A DNA stretch of 64,000 nt from Oscillospiraceae bacterium. GTDB taxonomy: Bacteria > Bacillota_A > Clostridia > Oscillospirales > WRJC01. A program made the position numbers and the translations under genes. The stretch is from contig WRJC01000012.1 of assembly GCA_009782405.1 (NCBI GenBank), positions 1 to 64,000 on the forward strand, read 5' to 3'. Below, piece by piece: positions 1 to 8,352 of this stretch (position 1 is its first letter; the number at the start of each line of letters is the position of its first letter). The notes beneath the pieces were generated by a model that worked only from the letters and a program-made list of their open reading frames with translations, was not told where the DNA came from and made no database searches.

Positions 1-1
1 G

Positions 2-310
2 GTCGCGGTTTTTTCAAGCGACAAAAACAGCAAAACCGAATTGGCGGATATGTTGAAGGCCGAAGGCTTTGCGATATACTGCATGGAAAAAAACGCAAAA
101 TCGCGCGACATATTCGAAGTGGAATTCGCCGAAAAGGCTGTTTTTGTGATAGGCGGAGAGAAGCGCGGCATATCCGGCGATTTTCTGCAAAACGCCGACG
201 AAATCGTAAAAATCCCCTATGCGAAACCTTTTGCGCATTCATTGGCCGCCCAGAGCGCGGCGACTGTCGTCTCCTATGAGATCCATCGGCAAAGAACGGG
301 CAAACGATAA
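2..310 (+). CDS. SpoU/TrmH-family RNA 2'-O-methyltransferase, C-terminal part (5' cut by window)
   Basis: The reading frame is already open at the first base, so only the last 102 residues are visible. They contain the two late SpoU signatures: FVIGGEKRGIS (motif 2) and IPYAKPFAHSLAAQSAATVV (motif 3), which form the trefoil-knot SAM site. The family transfers a methyl group from S-adenosylmethionine to a ribose 2'-OH in tRNA or rRNA. The protein ends normally at a TAA, 62 bp before the next gene on the same strand. The target nucleotide cannot be told from this fragment. A second, complete but different SpoU-type protein is encoded at 33657-34373. Confidence 0.85.
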   Translation, partial: VAVFSSDKNSKTELADMLKAEGFAIYCMEKNAKSRDIFEVEFAEKAVFVIGGEKRGISGDFLQNADEIVKIPYAKPFAHSLAAQSAATVVSYEIHRQRTGKR

Positions 311-372
311 TAATTTTACGGACGAATTTCCAAAATAACATCTAAAAAACGTGGAAGGGATTATGTAAATAT

Positions 373-1308
373 ATGGTAAAGAAGATAACGCCTTTTTTAA
401 TTGCCGCGCTGCTGATGGCGTTTTTTGCAGTTTGTTTTATGCTGCCCTCCGGCGCATTTGACGGAAACGATTACGGAGGAGGCGGCGGATACGACGGCGG
501 CGGCGGTTACGATGGCGGAGGAAGCTACGATGGCGATGGCGGCGAATTGACGTTGGAGGGCCTCATCGCAATAGTCATTTTCATCGGGATCGTCGTGGTT
601 ATTGTGTTTGTCAGCGACAAAACAAAGAAGAAGCGTCCGGGAACCCAAACCGGCGCGGTAAGGCCAAGTTCAAACGAGGGCCTGCACATAAAACTTCCGG
701 ACAGAACCGCCCAGATAGAGGGCATCATCAAGGGGCACGACATCAATTTTTCCGCAAGCGACTTTATGTCTTTTGCCAAAAGGGTATACATAGATATACA
801 GACCGCGTGGTGCAAGCGCGACTTGACACCTGTGCGCGTCTTTTTGCACGATAACCTGTACGATGCGACAACCAGGCAAGTTCAGGCAAAAATCGACCAG
901 GGCGTGATCTACCACTACGAGAGCATGGTCGTAAATACCGCATATCTTACGAGCTACGCCAAGGACGGGCAGTTCGAATATCTCACGGCATACCTCAACG
1001 CGAGGATGATAGACTGGCAGGAAGACGAAAAAACGGGGCGTATTTTGCGCGGGGACAAAAACACGCGCTGGGATTTGCGGTACAAGATGAAATTCATGCG
1101 TTCGTCGGGAGTGGTGACGAAAGAGGAAACCGCCGAAGAGAGAGGGCACAAGTGCCCGAAGTGCGGCGCGCCTCTTGAAATGACGTCGTCGGCGAAGTGC
1201 GCGTATTGCGATTCGGTCGTGACGACGGGGCAGTACAGCTGGGTGCTTTCGGATTTCGGCACGGTCAGAAACGACACCGTCGACGAGGGGATCAGGACGG
1301 AGCAATAA
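373..1308 (+). CDS. Membrane-anchored Tim44-like domain protein with C-terminal zinc ribbon
   Basis: 311 residues. A hydrophobic N-terminus (about 5-27) looks like a signal peptide. It is followed by a GGGGYDGGG-type glycine/tyrosine repeat (33-58) and a second strongly hydrophobic stretch (about 61-80), which should anchor the protein. Residues about 110-255 resemble the Tim44/MRPL45-like fold (pattern FMSFAKRVYIDIQTAW, then FLHDNLYDATTRQV). CPKCG and CAYC near 262-281 form a zinc ribbon inside the end of that domain. This combination is common in Bacillota membrane proteins of unknown role. The ATG is preceded by GGAAGGGA with a rather long spacing. A bidirectional terminator follows. The domain call is from recalled family features; the biological role is not known. 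Confidence 0.7.
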   Translation: MVKKITPFLIAALLMAFFAVCFMLPSGAFDGNDYGGGGGYDGGGGYDGGGSYDGDGGELTLEGLIAIVIFIGIVVVIVFVSDKTKKKRPGTQTGAVRPSSNEGLHIKLPDRTAQIEGIIKGHDINFSASDFMSFAKRVYIDIQTAWCKRDLTPVRVFLHDNLYDATTRQVQAKIDQGVIYHYESMVVNTAYLTSYAKDGQFEYLTAYLNARMIDWQEDEKTGRILRGDKNTRWDLRYKMKFMRSSGVVTKEETAEERGHKCPKCGAPLEMTSSAKCAYCDSVVTTGQYSWVLSDFGTVRNDTVDEGIRTEQ

Positions 1309-1334
1309 TTTTGAAGCGTAAGAAAACCACAATG

Positions 1335-1359
1335 AAAAAAGGACAAAATGTCCTTTTTT
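1335..1359. terminator. Bidirectional rho-independent terminator between convergent genes
   Basis: Stem AAAAAAGGACA / TGTCCTTTTTT with a three-base AAA loop. It is A-rich on one side and T-rich on the other, so it can terminate the + gene ending at 1308 and the - gene ending at 1359. Confidence 0.85.
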
Positions 1360-2357
1360 CATTTGTCATACCGGATTGCCCGGTAGATTGTCAGGCCGAT
1401 TTCGAGAAGCAAGGAAAATAACGTAATCGCGAGAACGAAAAGATTGGCATAACCCAGAGCGCCCCCTATCTTTTCGGCGTCGGCGCCTTTTATCATAATT
1501 TTTGCGTTGTCCACAAAAACAGGGTTCATTATGCTGCTGTTTGCAAAGAACAATACGGCCGATATGCCCGCAAGAATATGCGCCGCGAGTGTTGTAATCG
1601 CCACTCGTTTGCTGTATCTGCGATCGATTAGTTTTACAGCCTCGCGGAAAGTGCCAAACGCCGCCCACAAAACAACCAAATACCATGCCGACTGAATATA
1701 TTTTTCGTCAAACACCGGAATCCATCCCGTGCTTTCGGTATAACCTCCGATGAGGTAGGGGAAACCCAAAAGCAACGCTGCTGCGGCGATATGCCATAAA
1801 ATTCCGATGACTGGCTCATGTACCTTGATTTGCGCCCGCTTGTCGGGAACAGGCTGGAGCTTGGATAAAAAATCGTCCCCGCTGAGTTTGACTTTTTTGC
1901 GCTCCATAATGACAAAAACAAGTGTCACGCACATGAAAGCGTGAACAGCGGCGCTCAAGGCCCCCGATATGGCGCCTGCGACCATTTCGGCTATGAATTC
2001 ATACATTTCACGGGGTGGCTGCCATTTGACAAATGCGGAAAGAAGCGTGGCAAAAGCCACCCCTGCCGCGGCAACTGGCAAAACGATTTTCAATATCTTT
2101 TTGAACCATATCAAATAGATGCCGCTGATGAGCGCCTTGTTTTCATCGCCGCTGTATTTTGCGGCTAATTCCTCCGGCGCGCCGAGTCCACCCAAAACGG
2201 CGCGTATATCCTCGTCTTTTGGCTGGGATTCGCCGCACCGGGCTTCGAGCAGTTCCGAGATCATGCTCTCGATTTCTTTTTCCACTTCCGGCTGCGATTT
2301 CGCCGGCAGATGACAGATAACGGCGTAGATATATCTTTTTGTCAGATCGTTGCTCAT
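1359..2357 (-). CDS. HAAS/DUF1700-type membrane protein, partner of the PadR regulator
   Basis: 332 residues. The first 70 residues (CHLPAKSQPEVEKEIESMI, then VLGGLGAPEELAAKYSG) match the alpha-helical HAAS/DUF1700 signalling domain. About six hydrophobic segments follow (near 85-105, 120-150, 180-200, 220-240, 255-275 and 305-325). Its ATG overlaps the stop of the upstream padR-like gene in an ATGA, so the two are translationally coupled. In Bacillota this pairing usually means the PadR protein controls its own operon and the HAAS domain relays a signal at the membrane. The stop codon lies in the shared terminator. The signal sensed is unknown. Confidence 0.75.
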   Translation of the reverse strand: MSNDLTKRYIYAVICHLPAKSQPEVEKEIESMISELLEARCGESQPKDEDIRAVLGGLGAPEELAAKYSGDENKALISGIYLIWFKKILKIVLPVAAAGVAFATLLSAFVKWQPPREMYEFIAEMVAGAISGALSAAVHAFMCVTLVFVIMERKKVKLSGDDFLSKLQPVPDKRAQIKVHEPVIGILWHIAAAALLLGFPYLIGGYTESTGWIPVFDEKYIQSAWYLVVLWAAFGTFREAVKLIDRRYSKRVAITTLAAHILAGISAVLFFANSSIMNPVFVDNAKIMIKGADAEKIGGALGYANLFVLAITLFSLLLEIGLTIYRAIRYDK

Positions 2358-2692
2358 TTTTTAGCCTCCAATATTTTATTCATGTTTTGCGTGGTTTCAA
2401 ACCAATGTTTTTTCAGTTCCGTCAATACCTCCTTGCCGAAATCGGTCAGTTCGTAATATTTGCGGGGTTTTGCGGAATTTGTATTCCATTTGCTGAAAAG
2501 CAGCCCCTGCCCTTCCAAGCGCCTGAGGAGCGGATAAAGAGTATTCGCCTCAATGGAGATCCCGGTTTGCGAAAGCTTTTCGATCAGACCGTAGCCGTAA
2601 GTCGATTCCCTTAGATTTGCGAGCACGCAGAGAATTACCGTCCCCCGGCGGAGCTCTCCTAAAAAGCTGTTTACTATTTCGTCCTTATTCAA
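2354..2692 (-). CDS. PadR-family transcriptional repressor
   Basis: About 112 residues with the PadR winged-helix pattern: LGELRRGTVILCVLANL, then TYGYGLIEKL, then ANTLYPLLRRLEGQGLL with the wing SAKPRKYYELTDFG. The frame is open to a TTG at 2710, but a TTG at 2692 has GGTGGCGG four to six bases upstream and gives the usual PadR N-terminus (NKDEIVNSFLGELRRGT), so 2692 is preferred. Both possible starts are TTG. The gene is first in a two-gene operon with the HAAS protein and probably represses itself through the palindrome over its own promoter. Confidence 0.85.
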   Translation of the reverse strand: MNKDEIVNSFLGELRRGTVILCVLANLRESTYGYGLIEKLSQTGISIEANTLYPLLRRLEGQGLLFSKWNTNSAKPRKYYELTDFGKEVLTELKKHWFETTQNMNKILEAKK

Positions 2693-2715
2693 AATACCGC
2701 CACCCAACAAAAAAG

Positions 2716-2759
2716 ATTGTGTGTATTACTATTATATAGTGTATCACACAATATGTCAA
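2716..2759 (-). promoter_or_regulatory. Consensus sigma-A promoter with overlapping palindromic operator for the PadR operon
   Basis: Read on the minus strand: TTGACA (2759-2754), 17 bp, TATAAT (2736-2731). A 37-bp inverted repeat covers 2716-2752; its two 17-base arms start ATTGTGTG and end ACTAT and match at 13 of 17 positions. It overlaps the -10 box, the spacer and the start region, as expected for autorepression. Confidence 0.8.
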
Positions 2760-2890
2760 GGGGTAAAATGAAATTTTTTCAAAAAAAATAAACAAATCAA
2801 ATAAAACCAAAGTGAGACTTTTCCTGTTTTCGTTCGCTTAATATATGCAGGGACAAAAATTAAAATATCAAAAAAGGCAGGTGGAAAAAA

Positions 2891-3448
2891 ATGGATGATG
2901 CCGCGATTTTATACCGGCGGTATTTGGAGGGCGAAAACGACGCGCTCGAGGAGCTTGTCAAGATGTACAACGACAGCCTGATATTTTATGTCAACGGGTT
3001 CGTGAACAATATATCGGTTTCCGAAGATATAGCGGCGGACACATTCGTCGAGCTCATCGTAAAAAAAAATCGCTTCAAAAACGATTATATGTTCAAGACA
3101 TGGCTGTTCAAGATAGCGCGAAACAACGCGATCGATCACCTGAGAAAACAATCAAAGCGGCAGGCCAAACCGATTGAGGATTTGGAAAACGAGCTTTCCG
3201 ACAAGGAGACGCTTGAAAACGCGATGATCAAGGACGAGCAAAGCAGGCAATTGCACAACGCGATGGAAACTATGCACAATGAATACCGAAACGTCCTGCA
3301 TTTGATTTATTTTGAAGACATGAGCTACGAAGCGGCCGCCGCCGTGTTAGGCAAAAACGTCAAGCAAATCGCAAATCTCGTTTACCGCGCAAAGCAAGCG
3401 CTCAAATCAATATTGGAAAAAAGGGGGTTTATCTATGAGAACATATAA
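2891..3448 (+). CDS. ECF-type RNA polymerase sigma factor
   Basis: 185 residues with region 2 at about 10-85 (SEDIAADTFVELIV, then FKTWLFKIARNNAIDHLRKQ) and region 4 at about 115-180 (YRNVLHLIYFEDMSYEAAAA, then NVKQIANLVYRAKQALKSIL). AGGTGG lies 7 bp before the ATG. The last 14 bp overlap the next gene, which encodes a single-pass membrane protein, the usual sigma/anti-sigma arrangement. Upstream, TGAGAC and CGCTTA are 16 bp apart around 2812-2839 and could be an ECF-type self-promoter, but this is weak. Regulon unknown. Confidence 0.88.
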   Translation: MDDAAILYRRYLEGENDALEELVKMYNDSLIFYVNGFVNNISVSEDIAADTFVELIVKKNRFKNDYMFKTWLFKIARNNAIDHLRKQSKRQAKPIEDLENELSDKETLENAMIKDEQSRQLHNAMETMHNEYRNVLHLIYFEDMSYEAAAAVLGKNVKQIANLVYRAKQALKSILEKRGFIYENI

Positions 3449-4280
3449 AGAGCAAACCGCGCTGATACTTGAAAAGATAAGTCGGCGCGACGGCGCGAAA
3501 AAAAAGCGCATGAAATATATTTATTCGCTTTCGGCTCTGGCGGCTTGCCTTGCGCTCGCTTTTGCGATTTATGCGCTGCCTGTGATTGTGAATATGCGAG
3601 AGCCTGACGATGCGCATGGCGGCGGCGAGGGGCCGGGAAATTGCGTTCATATTGTGCCCGGTTTGGGCATAGGCGAAAATTATCACAGCATAGATATTCT
3701 TTTCGCGGCCTTTATTTATGATCCCGCCGACCCCGGCGCATTTGACAGATGGGCAAAGGAAGCGGGCAGATTGTCTGCCGAATATGCGACAAAGCAATGC
3801 GGGTCGCGCTATTTCACCATGGATTTTTTCATACAATATTTCGGCATAAAGCGCGAAGACTTTGAAAAATTATACTATAACACATATCTGTATTCGGTAT
3901 TCGACTATGATATCGATGTGCTGTACAGCGGAGACAAAGACGCAGTCGAGCGATACTATGCAAAAATCACCCCCGAACGCATAGCGGAAATGGAATCCCG
4001 CGCAAATCTGCGGGCCGCCAAAGACGAGCTGGTTCAAAAAACATTCGGCGTGATCATGCTTGACGGCGAAACGGCGAGCAAGGAGTACGAAGAATGGATC
4101 AAGAGCCTTGACAAGGAGGGTATCATAGGGTGGCTGGACGAACATATTCCGCAAGAGCAGGGTTGGTTTCTCGCGGCAAATTCATTGTGGGAGATCGATG
4201 AATTTATGGATTATTGGGGAAATTCCGAAAATATCCCCGTCGCCGCGCCGGACTCGGATTTGGCGCCTCCGGCCGCCTAA
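3435..4280 (+). CDS. Single-pass membrane protein, probable anti-sigma factor
   Basis: 281 residues. A short basic cytoplasmic segment (1-26) is followed by one transmembrane helix (about 29-50, LSALAACLALAFAIYALPVI) and a large outside domain of about 225 residues rich in acidic and aromatic residues. It overlaps the sigma factor gene by 14 bp. The N-terminal in/C-terminal out topology and position fit an anti-sigma factor, but the classic zinc HxxxCxxC motif is absent. The function is inferred from context only. Confidence 0.6.
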   Translation: MRTYKEQTALILEKISRRDGAKKKRMKYIYSLSALAACLALAFAIYALPVIVNMREPDDAHGGGEGPGNCVHIVPGLGIGENYHSIDILFAAFIYDPADPGAFDRWAKEAGRLSAEYATKQCGSRYFTMDFFIQYFGIKREDFEKLYYNTYLYSVFDYDIDVLYSGDKDAVERYYAKITPERIAEMESRANLRAAKDELVQKTFGVIMLDGETASKEYEEWIKSLDKEGIIGWLDEHIPQEQGWFLAANSLWEIDEFMDYWGNSENIPVAAPDSDLAPPAA

Positions 4281-4294
4281 AAATTTGCTGTATT

Positions 4295-5164
4295 TTAAAT
4301 TTGAACTTCATGATTTTTTTCAGTTTGCTCTTTTAATTTTTTTATTCTTTCGATGTCAAGCTCTGTCAATTCTGATATCAATTCCAAAGCCAATCCTTTT
4401 TTTATTGCATTTATCGCCAATTTTTCTTGGTTTTCCTCCCAGAGGAAGTTGACATCGCTTTCGCTCAGGTATTTCACCCGCGATTTCGCTTCGTATAACT
4501 GCATACTGCTCACCTTCTCTATCCTTTCCGCGTCTGCCGCAACTTTCATGTACTTCCCGTACAGCATCTCCCCGAATCCGCCCCCGCCGTGCTTTTCGCG
4601 GAACTTGCGCAAGTCGTCCGTGGTCTGCACCCTCAGAAACTCGCACAATACGTTCAGGTTCGCGTTGCCCGTCGCCTTGTATAGCCCCAAGTTCAGCTCC
4701 ACCACGCTCAGCAGGTCGCTGTACTTCACTATCGCGCCATCGATCTCCGCCGCCATGTAGTACCTCGTCAGGAGCTGGCCGCCGCCGCGCGGGCCCCGCT
4801 CGAAGATGAACGTCACCACGCACGTTTTCAATGCGTCGTACCCGAAGTTCCTGACCTCCTGACCCCCCACCGCCCGGCATGCGTAGTACACAAGCCTGTT
4901 GCGGATCATCTCGCCCGCGTACCCGTTCTGCATATCGAGGCTGTATATCTTGTCCCCCTCGCCGTACACGTCGAACCTGATTTTGTTGTATATCGCGCTG
5001 CCCATCCGGTTCTCCTTCTCGCTCACCACATAGGCACCATCGTCGAGTTCATCCCCCAGCACGCACTTCACCGTCGCCCTGAATATCTGCCTGTCCTCGA
5101 AAACCAGCCCGAACACCACATAGTTCGATGGCCGGTTTTCGTTCGTCACCGTTAGCTCTTCCAT
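4295..5164 (-). CDS. Rpn/PDDEXK-family nuclease (transposase-like), intact copy
   Basis: 289 residues. The pattern RFDVYGEGDKIYSLDMQ (residues 63-79) is the PD-(D/E)xK core of the Rpn/PDDEXK_2 family: Asp65, then Asp77-x-Gln79. Known Rpn proteins are DNA endonucleases that promote RecA-independent recombination, and some act in phage defence. The C-terminus (about 225-289) is charged and helical (LTELDIERIKKLKEQTEK). The gene lies between relics of mod (upstream) and res (downstream). A res-type ATG sits inside its last codons, so it came from an operon where it was coupled to res. An Asp replaces the more usual Glu before x-Gln. Activity is likely but unproven. Confidence 0.75.
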   Translation of the reverse strand: MEELTVTNENRPSNYVVFGLVFEDRQIFRATVKCVLGDELDDGAYVVSEKENRMGSAIYNKIRFDVYGEGDKIYSLDMQNGYAGEMIRNRLVYYACRAVGGQEVRNFGYDALKTCVVTFIFERGPRGGGQLLTRYYMAAEIDGAIVKYSDLLSVVELNLGLYKATGNANLNVLCEFLRVQTTDDLRKFREKHGGGGFGEMLYGKYMKVAADAERIEKVSSMQLYEAKSRVKYLSESDVNFLWEENQEKLAINAIKKGLALELISELTELDIERIKKLKEQTEKNHEVQI

Positions 5165-5264
5165 GTATTCACCATCCTTTGACGTGTTCTATTGTACCAT
5201 ATTTTTGCCCGTTTTGCAACAGCAATTTTACATGGATCGCAAATTTATATTATCGCGCTCAGCA

Positions 5265-5345
5265 TCACAGCACCCTTTTGATCGTATTCGGGCTGTACGT
5301 GGCGAAAATCTGCTCAAAATTCGCCATCGCGCTGTCGCTCTCGAA
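5265..5345 (-). pseudogene. 3' end of a type III mod gene (27 codons)
   Basis: Minus-strand codons ending at the TGA at 5265-5267 correspond to the C-terminus of the Mod protein at 22858-24732 (FEQIFATYSPNTIKR). The match stops abruptly at 5345. Nothing else is seen between 5346 and 5408. Confidence 0.85.
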
Positions 5346-5408
5346 AATACTTACAGGCACGGCGCGATTAAACTGCCGTGCCTGTCTTTGGGAACATGGA
5401 TATTTAAG

Positions 5409-7232
5409 TTAATCGTTAAAAACCGTGCTAACATCAATGCCTTTTTCTTCGACTTCTTTTTTCCAGTCAACGATTTGCTTTTCACTCCATTGTGTCCGCT
5501 TGGGTTCAAGTTCGACGGATTTTTTGTAATCACGAACGGCATCAGCATACCTTTCAAGTTTCCAAAAAACAAGGCTACGTTCGTGATAAGCGTGCTGATT
5601 GGTTGCATCCATTTCCATGTAACGGTTGTAATCTTCGATTGATTTATCGTAGTTACCCAATTCATGATGTACCCAGCCTCTGCGAATGAAGAACAGGGGT
5701 TTAGTAGCGTCCAGTTCGATGGCTTTATCGCAATCGGTCAACGCTTCTTCCCAACGCCCGATTTCTCTTTTGAAGAAGCCCCTGCTTTCCCATAATTCGG
5801 CGTTTTGCGGGTCTGCGTCAATTTTTTGATTGTATTCAGCCATAGCGTCATCGAACATTCTAATTCCTGTGCGGTTTTCAATGACTTTCAACTGCCCGCT
5901 GTCATCTTCGCAGAAGGTGTACTCTGCTTTGCCCACATAGCCGCCCGGCAAGCCGACGGCTTCGTAACGGCGCAACAAACCAGGATTTACAGGCATATAG
6001 CCCTCCCCTGTGCCTTCGTAACTCGTCAGTTCATAAATCGCCTGCAATTCGCCGTTTTTGAAATGGTTGACTAACTTGACTATCCCAATACCGGGGGCAA
6101 AGCAATAATCTTTTTTGCCAACTAAATGGTCGTAACCGCTGCCTTGACTGGCTTGTATGTCAAGCGCAACTTTCAGACAATCCTCAAAACGCCCTGCTGC
6201 CGTTTCAATAACTCCGGCGGATTCGACGGCTATGTCGGTAGTCGCCGCCAACCAGTTTTCAACTATCACCCGGGAAGAAGCGCCAACGCGCCATTCATCG
6301 TTCCATATATAGTCGGTGGCAGAGCTTAAAAATCCCAATATATCGTTGCCAAGGAGCGAATAACAGCCGTCATGGTCATTTGTGTTCTTCCACTCGAAGG
6401 CGTAAGTGCCGTCATATCCAGATTGCGAAATTTTACCGTCCTTTATGGTCATATCATAGGGTCCGAAGAAGTTCCAATGCCCGGAAAACTTGCCATTTTT
6501 GGTGTATCTGGTATCACCCTCAAAGATACGGCTCATACAATCTTGAGCGGCGGCGGCATATAACTTGCGGAACGGAGTATCCGCCAATTTCTCTACTCGT
6601 TCCATAATGGCACTTACATCTTTTAATCCGTTTCCACCATCATGGTATTCGTTAGCTAATTGAATTACATTATCGTCCCAATCCAATTCCGAAAAAGATT
6701 TTCGAGGGCTTCTTATTCCCGTTTTACTTTCAAGAATTTTACGCACACCGTTATCGTCGTCGCAGAAATGCAACTCAACTTTGCCTACATAGTCGCCGGT
6801 GAGGTTTTGGGCTTCGTAGCGACGGAACAAACCTGCTTCAATGGGCATATAGCCGCTTCCCGCTCCCGTATAGGCCGTAAGGTCATATACGGCTTTGATT
6901 TTGCCCTGTTTAAAGTGATGGACGCTTTTTACAATCCCGATTCCGGGAGCGAAATAATACTCTTTTTCACCCGTGAAGTAATCCGAAGTATAACGTCCGT
7001 TTTGCTTTACATCGAGGAAAACTTTCAGGCAATTGCCGAATCTGCCCGCGGCGGTTTCAATCATTCCGGCATCTTCCACGATTACTTCAGTGACGGTGTT
7101 ATAGTAAGCCCTGCCTTCCATTGTCATTTTAACGCCCGGCTTCCAATCATAGCGCCAAAAACAACCCACGGCGCTTTTGAGCATATCCAGCATGAACGTC
7201 CCCAGAAGCGGATATGCCCCTGTTCCAACCAC
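5409..7232 (-). CDS. Duplicated-domain protein with C-terminal TPR repeats, out of frame with upstream sigma factor
   Basis: 607 residues. Two copies of an unrecognised domain are visible: VEDAGMIETAAGRFGNCLKV then GYMPIEAGLFRRYEAQNL in unit 1 (about 1-145), and VESAGVIETAAGRFEDCLKV then GYMPVNPGLLRRYEAVGL in unit 2 (about 165-440). Residues about 455-600 are TPRs (WESRGFFKREIGRWEEALTD, then AIELDATKPLFFIRRGW). No signal peptide is seen. Unit 1 lacks the roughly 60 residues that begin unit 2, and the frame overlaps the sigma gene by 109 bp. The 5' end therefore looks lost, and this was probably the C-terminal part of a larger sigma-linked protein or a following gene. The start given is only the first ATG. 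Confidence 0.55.
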   Translation of the reverse strand: MVGTGAYPLLGTFMLDMLKSAVGCFWRYDWKPGVKMTMEGRAYYNTVTEVIVEDAGMIETAAGRFGNCLKVFLDVKQNGRYTSDYFTGEKEYYFAPGIGIVKSVHHFKQGKIKAVYDLTAYTGAGSGYMPIEAGLFRRYEAQNLTGDYVGKVELHFCDDDNGVRKILESKTGIRSPRKSFSELDWDDNVIQLANEYHDGGNGLKDVSAIMERVEKLADTPFRKLYAAAAQDCMSRIFEGDTRYTKNGKFSGHWNFFGPYDMTIKDGKISQSGYDGTYAFEWKNTNDHDGCYSLLGNDILGFLSSATDYIWNDEWRVGASSRVIVENWLAATTDIAVESAGVIETAAGRFEDCLKVALDIQASQGSGYDHLVGKKDYCFAPGIGIVKLVNHFKNGELQAIYELTSYEGTGEGYMPVNPGLLRRYEAVGLPGGYVGKAEYTFCEDDSGQLKVIENRTGIRMFDDAMAEYNQKIDADPQNAELWESRGFFKREIGRWEEALTDCDKAIELDATKPLFFIRRGWVHHELGNYDKSIEDYNRYMEMDATNQHAYHERSLVFWKLERYADAVRDYKKSVELEPKRTQWSEKQIVDWKKEVEEKGIDVSTVFND

Positions 7233-7945
7233 TCGGCAAGGCAGTAGTGCATTTCCGGCGTTTCCGGCATATCGCTGATTTTTGCCAATATCGCTTTGTA
7301 GTCTGCTTCAAAGCCCTCGTTTGAACGATTATACCGTTCTTTGATTTGAGCCATTTCAACCAACAGTTCGGCGGTGATTTTCTTAGCTTGTTCTGACATT
7401 TGCATCATACCCTTTCTTATTTTTTCGCGCCCTTCGTGAAGCCGCCATTTTACTGTTCCGGCGGATATTTTCAACTGTCGGGCGATTTCTTCAATGGATG
7501 AAGAATCAAAGTAATGGAGTTTTATCACGATTCTGAGCTTTTCAGACAGGTTTTCTATTGCTTCGTGCAAACTATCGTAAGCGCCGGGAAAGAGTAGGCT
7601 TTCCGGGTTATAGGCGTTATCTGTAACCGTATGTTTTATATGTTCAAGGCTAATGCTTTCCCTATGTTTTTTGAGATAGTCTTTGGCTTTGTTTGAAGCA
7701 ACATGATAAACCCACGGACCAAATTTATCCGGTTCTTTTAAGGTATTGAGTTTTTGCCAAGCGGCTAAAAATGCATCCTGCGCTATGTCCTCTGCCAAAT
7801 GAACGTTTCTTAACACAGAATAAGCCGCAGAGAAAACAATACGCTGATAACGCAGCACAAGCTGGTTAAAAGCGTCGTTGTCACCATACATGGTGGATTC
7901 TATTAGAGTTTCGTCTGTATCGTCGGCTGTGTAGTTCCCATGCAT
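7124..7945 (-). CDS. ECF-like sigma factor with C-terminal extension, 3' end frameshifted
   Basis: Region 2 is clear at about 30-95 (AFNQLVLRYQRIVFSAAYSV, then LAEDIAQDAFLAAWQKL) and region 4 at about 130-185 (LSEKLRIVIKLHYFDSSSIE, then ISAGTVKWRLHEGREKI). A helical extension follows to about residue 245. Beyond AEWLEQG (near 7225) the frame carries unrelated sequence, while the other frame opens into the domain-repeat protein. The start at 7945 is chosen because AAGGGGGG precedes this ATG; the frame is open to a GTG at 8050. Sigma factors with long C-terminal extensions are known; here the junction appears damaged. Confidence 0.75.
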   Translation of the reverse strand: MHGNYTADDTDETLIESTMYGDNDAFNQLVLRYQRIVFSAAYSVLRNVHLAEDIAQDAFLAAWQKLNTLKEPDKFGPWVYHVASNKAKDYLKKHRESISLEHIKHTVTDNAYNPESLLFPGAYDSLHEAIENLSEKLRIVIKLHYFDSSSIEEIARQLKISAGTVKWRLHEGREKIRKGMMQMSEQAKKITAELLVEMAQIKERYNRSNEGFEADYKAILAKISDMPETPEMHYCLAEWLEQGHIRFWGRSCWICSKAPWVVFGAMIGSRALK

Positions 7946-8056
7946 TCCTAACCCCCCTTCGTCCTTGGTTTTTTTGTCTTTTGCTATATAGACGAAATCG
8001 AAAAGCGAAAGGTTGGGTTTGTTGGAAATATTTTTATTTATTTTTTGCACGATAAT

Positions 8057-8352
8057 TTATTCGTCATCATCGTCGCTTTTTTGCTCATAAAAATATTCAA
8101 TTGTTCCCAAACGCCGAGCGGAAGCGTCTTTTGCGTAAAACAACCTTGCTTCATCGGAATTTAATGGCAAAATTTCAATAAAATGCGACCAACTTAATTG
8201 TGACGCCAGCTCCGTCACAATTCGTTTTCCGTAAGTGGCACGACCGCCGTCAAGCACTATGGAATTGACGTAATGCCCAACTTCCCAGTACATGAGCGTG
8301 ATTTCGCTGTTTGCAAAAACGCCCGCACGGTATAGTGAAACAAGTTGAAAAG
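8057..8352 (-). pseudogene. DUF1016/YhcG-type PDDEXK nuclease fragment
   Basis: The fragment contains YWEVGHYVNSIVLDGGRATY directly joined to LSWSHFIEILPLNSDEARLF. In YhcG-family proteins these two segments are separated by about 40 residues that begin and end with similar LSxQLS-like words, so recombination between them would explain the collapse. The 5' end is replaced by the palindromic repeat at 8353-8427. The 3' end stops in DDDDE, long before the C-terminal nuclease domain. Not functional as it stands. Confidence 0.75.

Larger units (their letters stand above)
4287..5345. repeat. Copy A of a type III R-M fragment: res 5' end, rpn nuclease, mod 3' end
   Basis: Two blocks match the restriction locus near 22.4-22.9 kb without gaps: 4287-4538 with 22444-22695 (252 bp each), and 5183-5345 with 22776-22938 (163 bp each). 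The first block holds the first eight res codons (MKFKFKIQ) and the rpn 3' half. The second holds the last 27 codons of mod (5265-5345). Only this copy keeps the middle of rpn. The segment is therefore a transplanted or duplicated piece of a mod-rpn-res locus. Confidence 0.9.

Noticed and set aside
670..1362. 230-codon frame opposite the Tim44-like gene
   Set aside because: Low-complexity, shadow-like composition and no start signal; the plus strand has a zinc ribbon and membrane segments.
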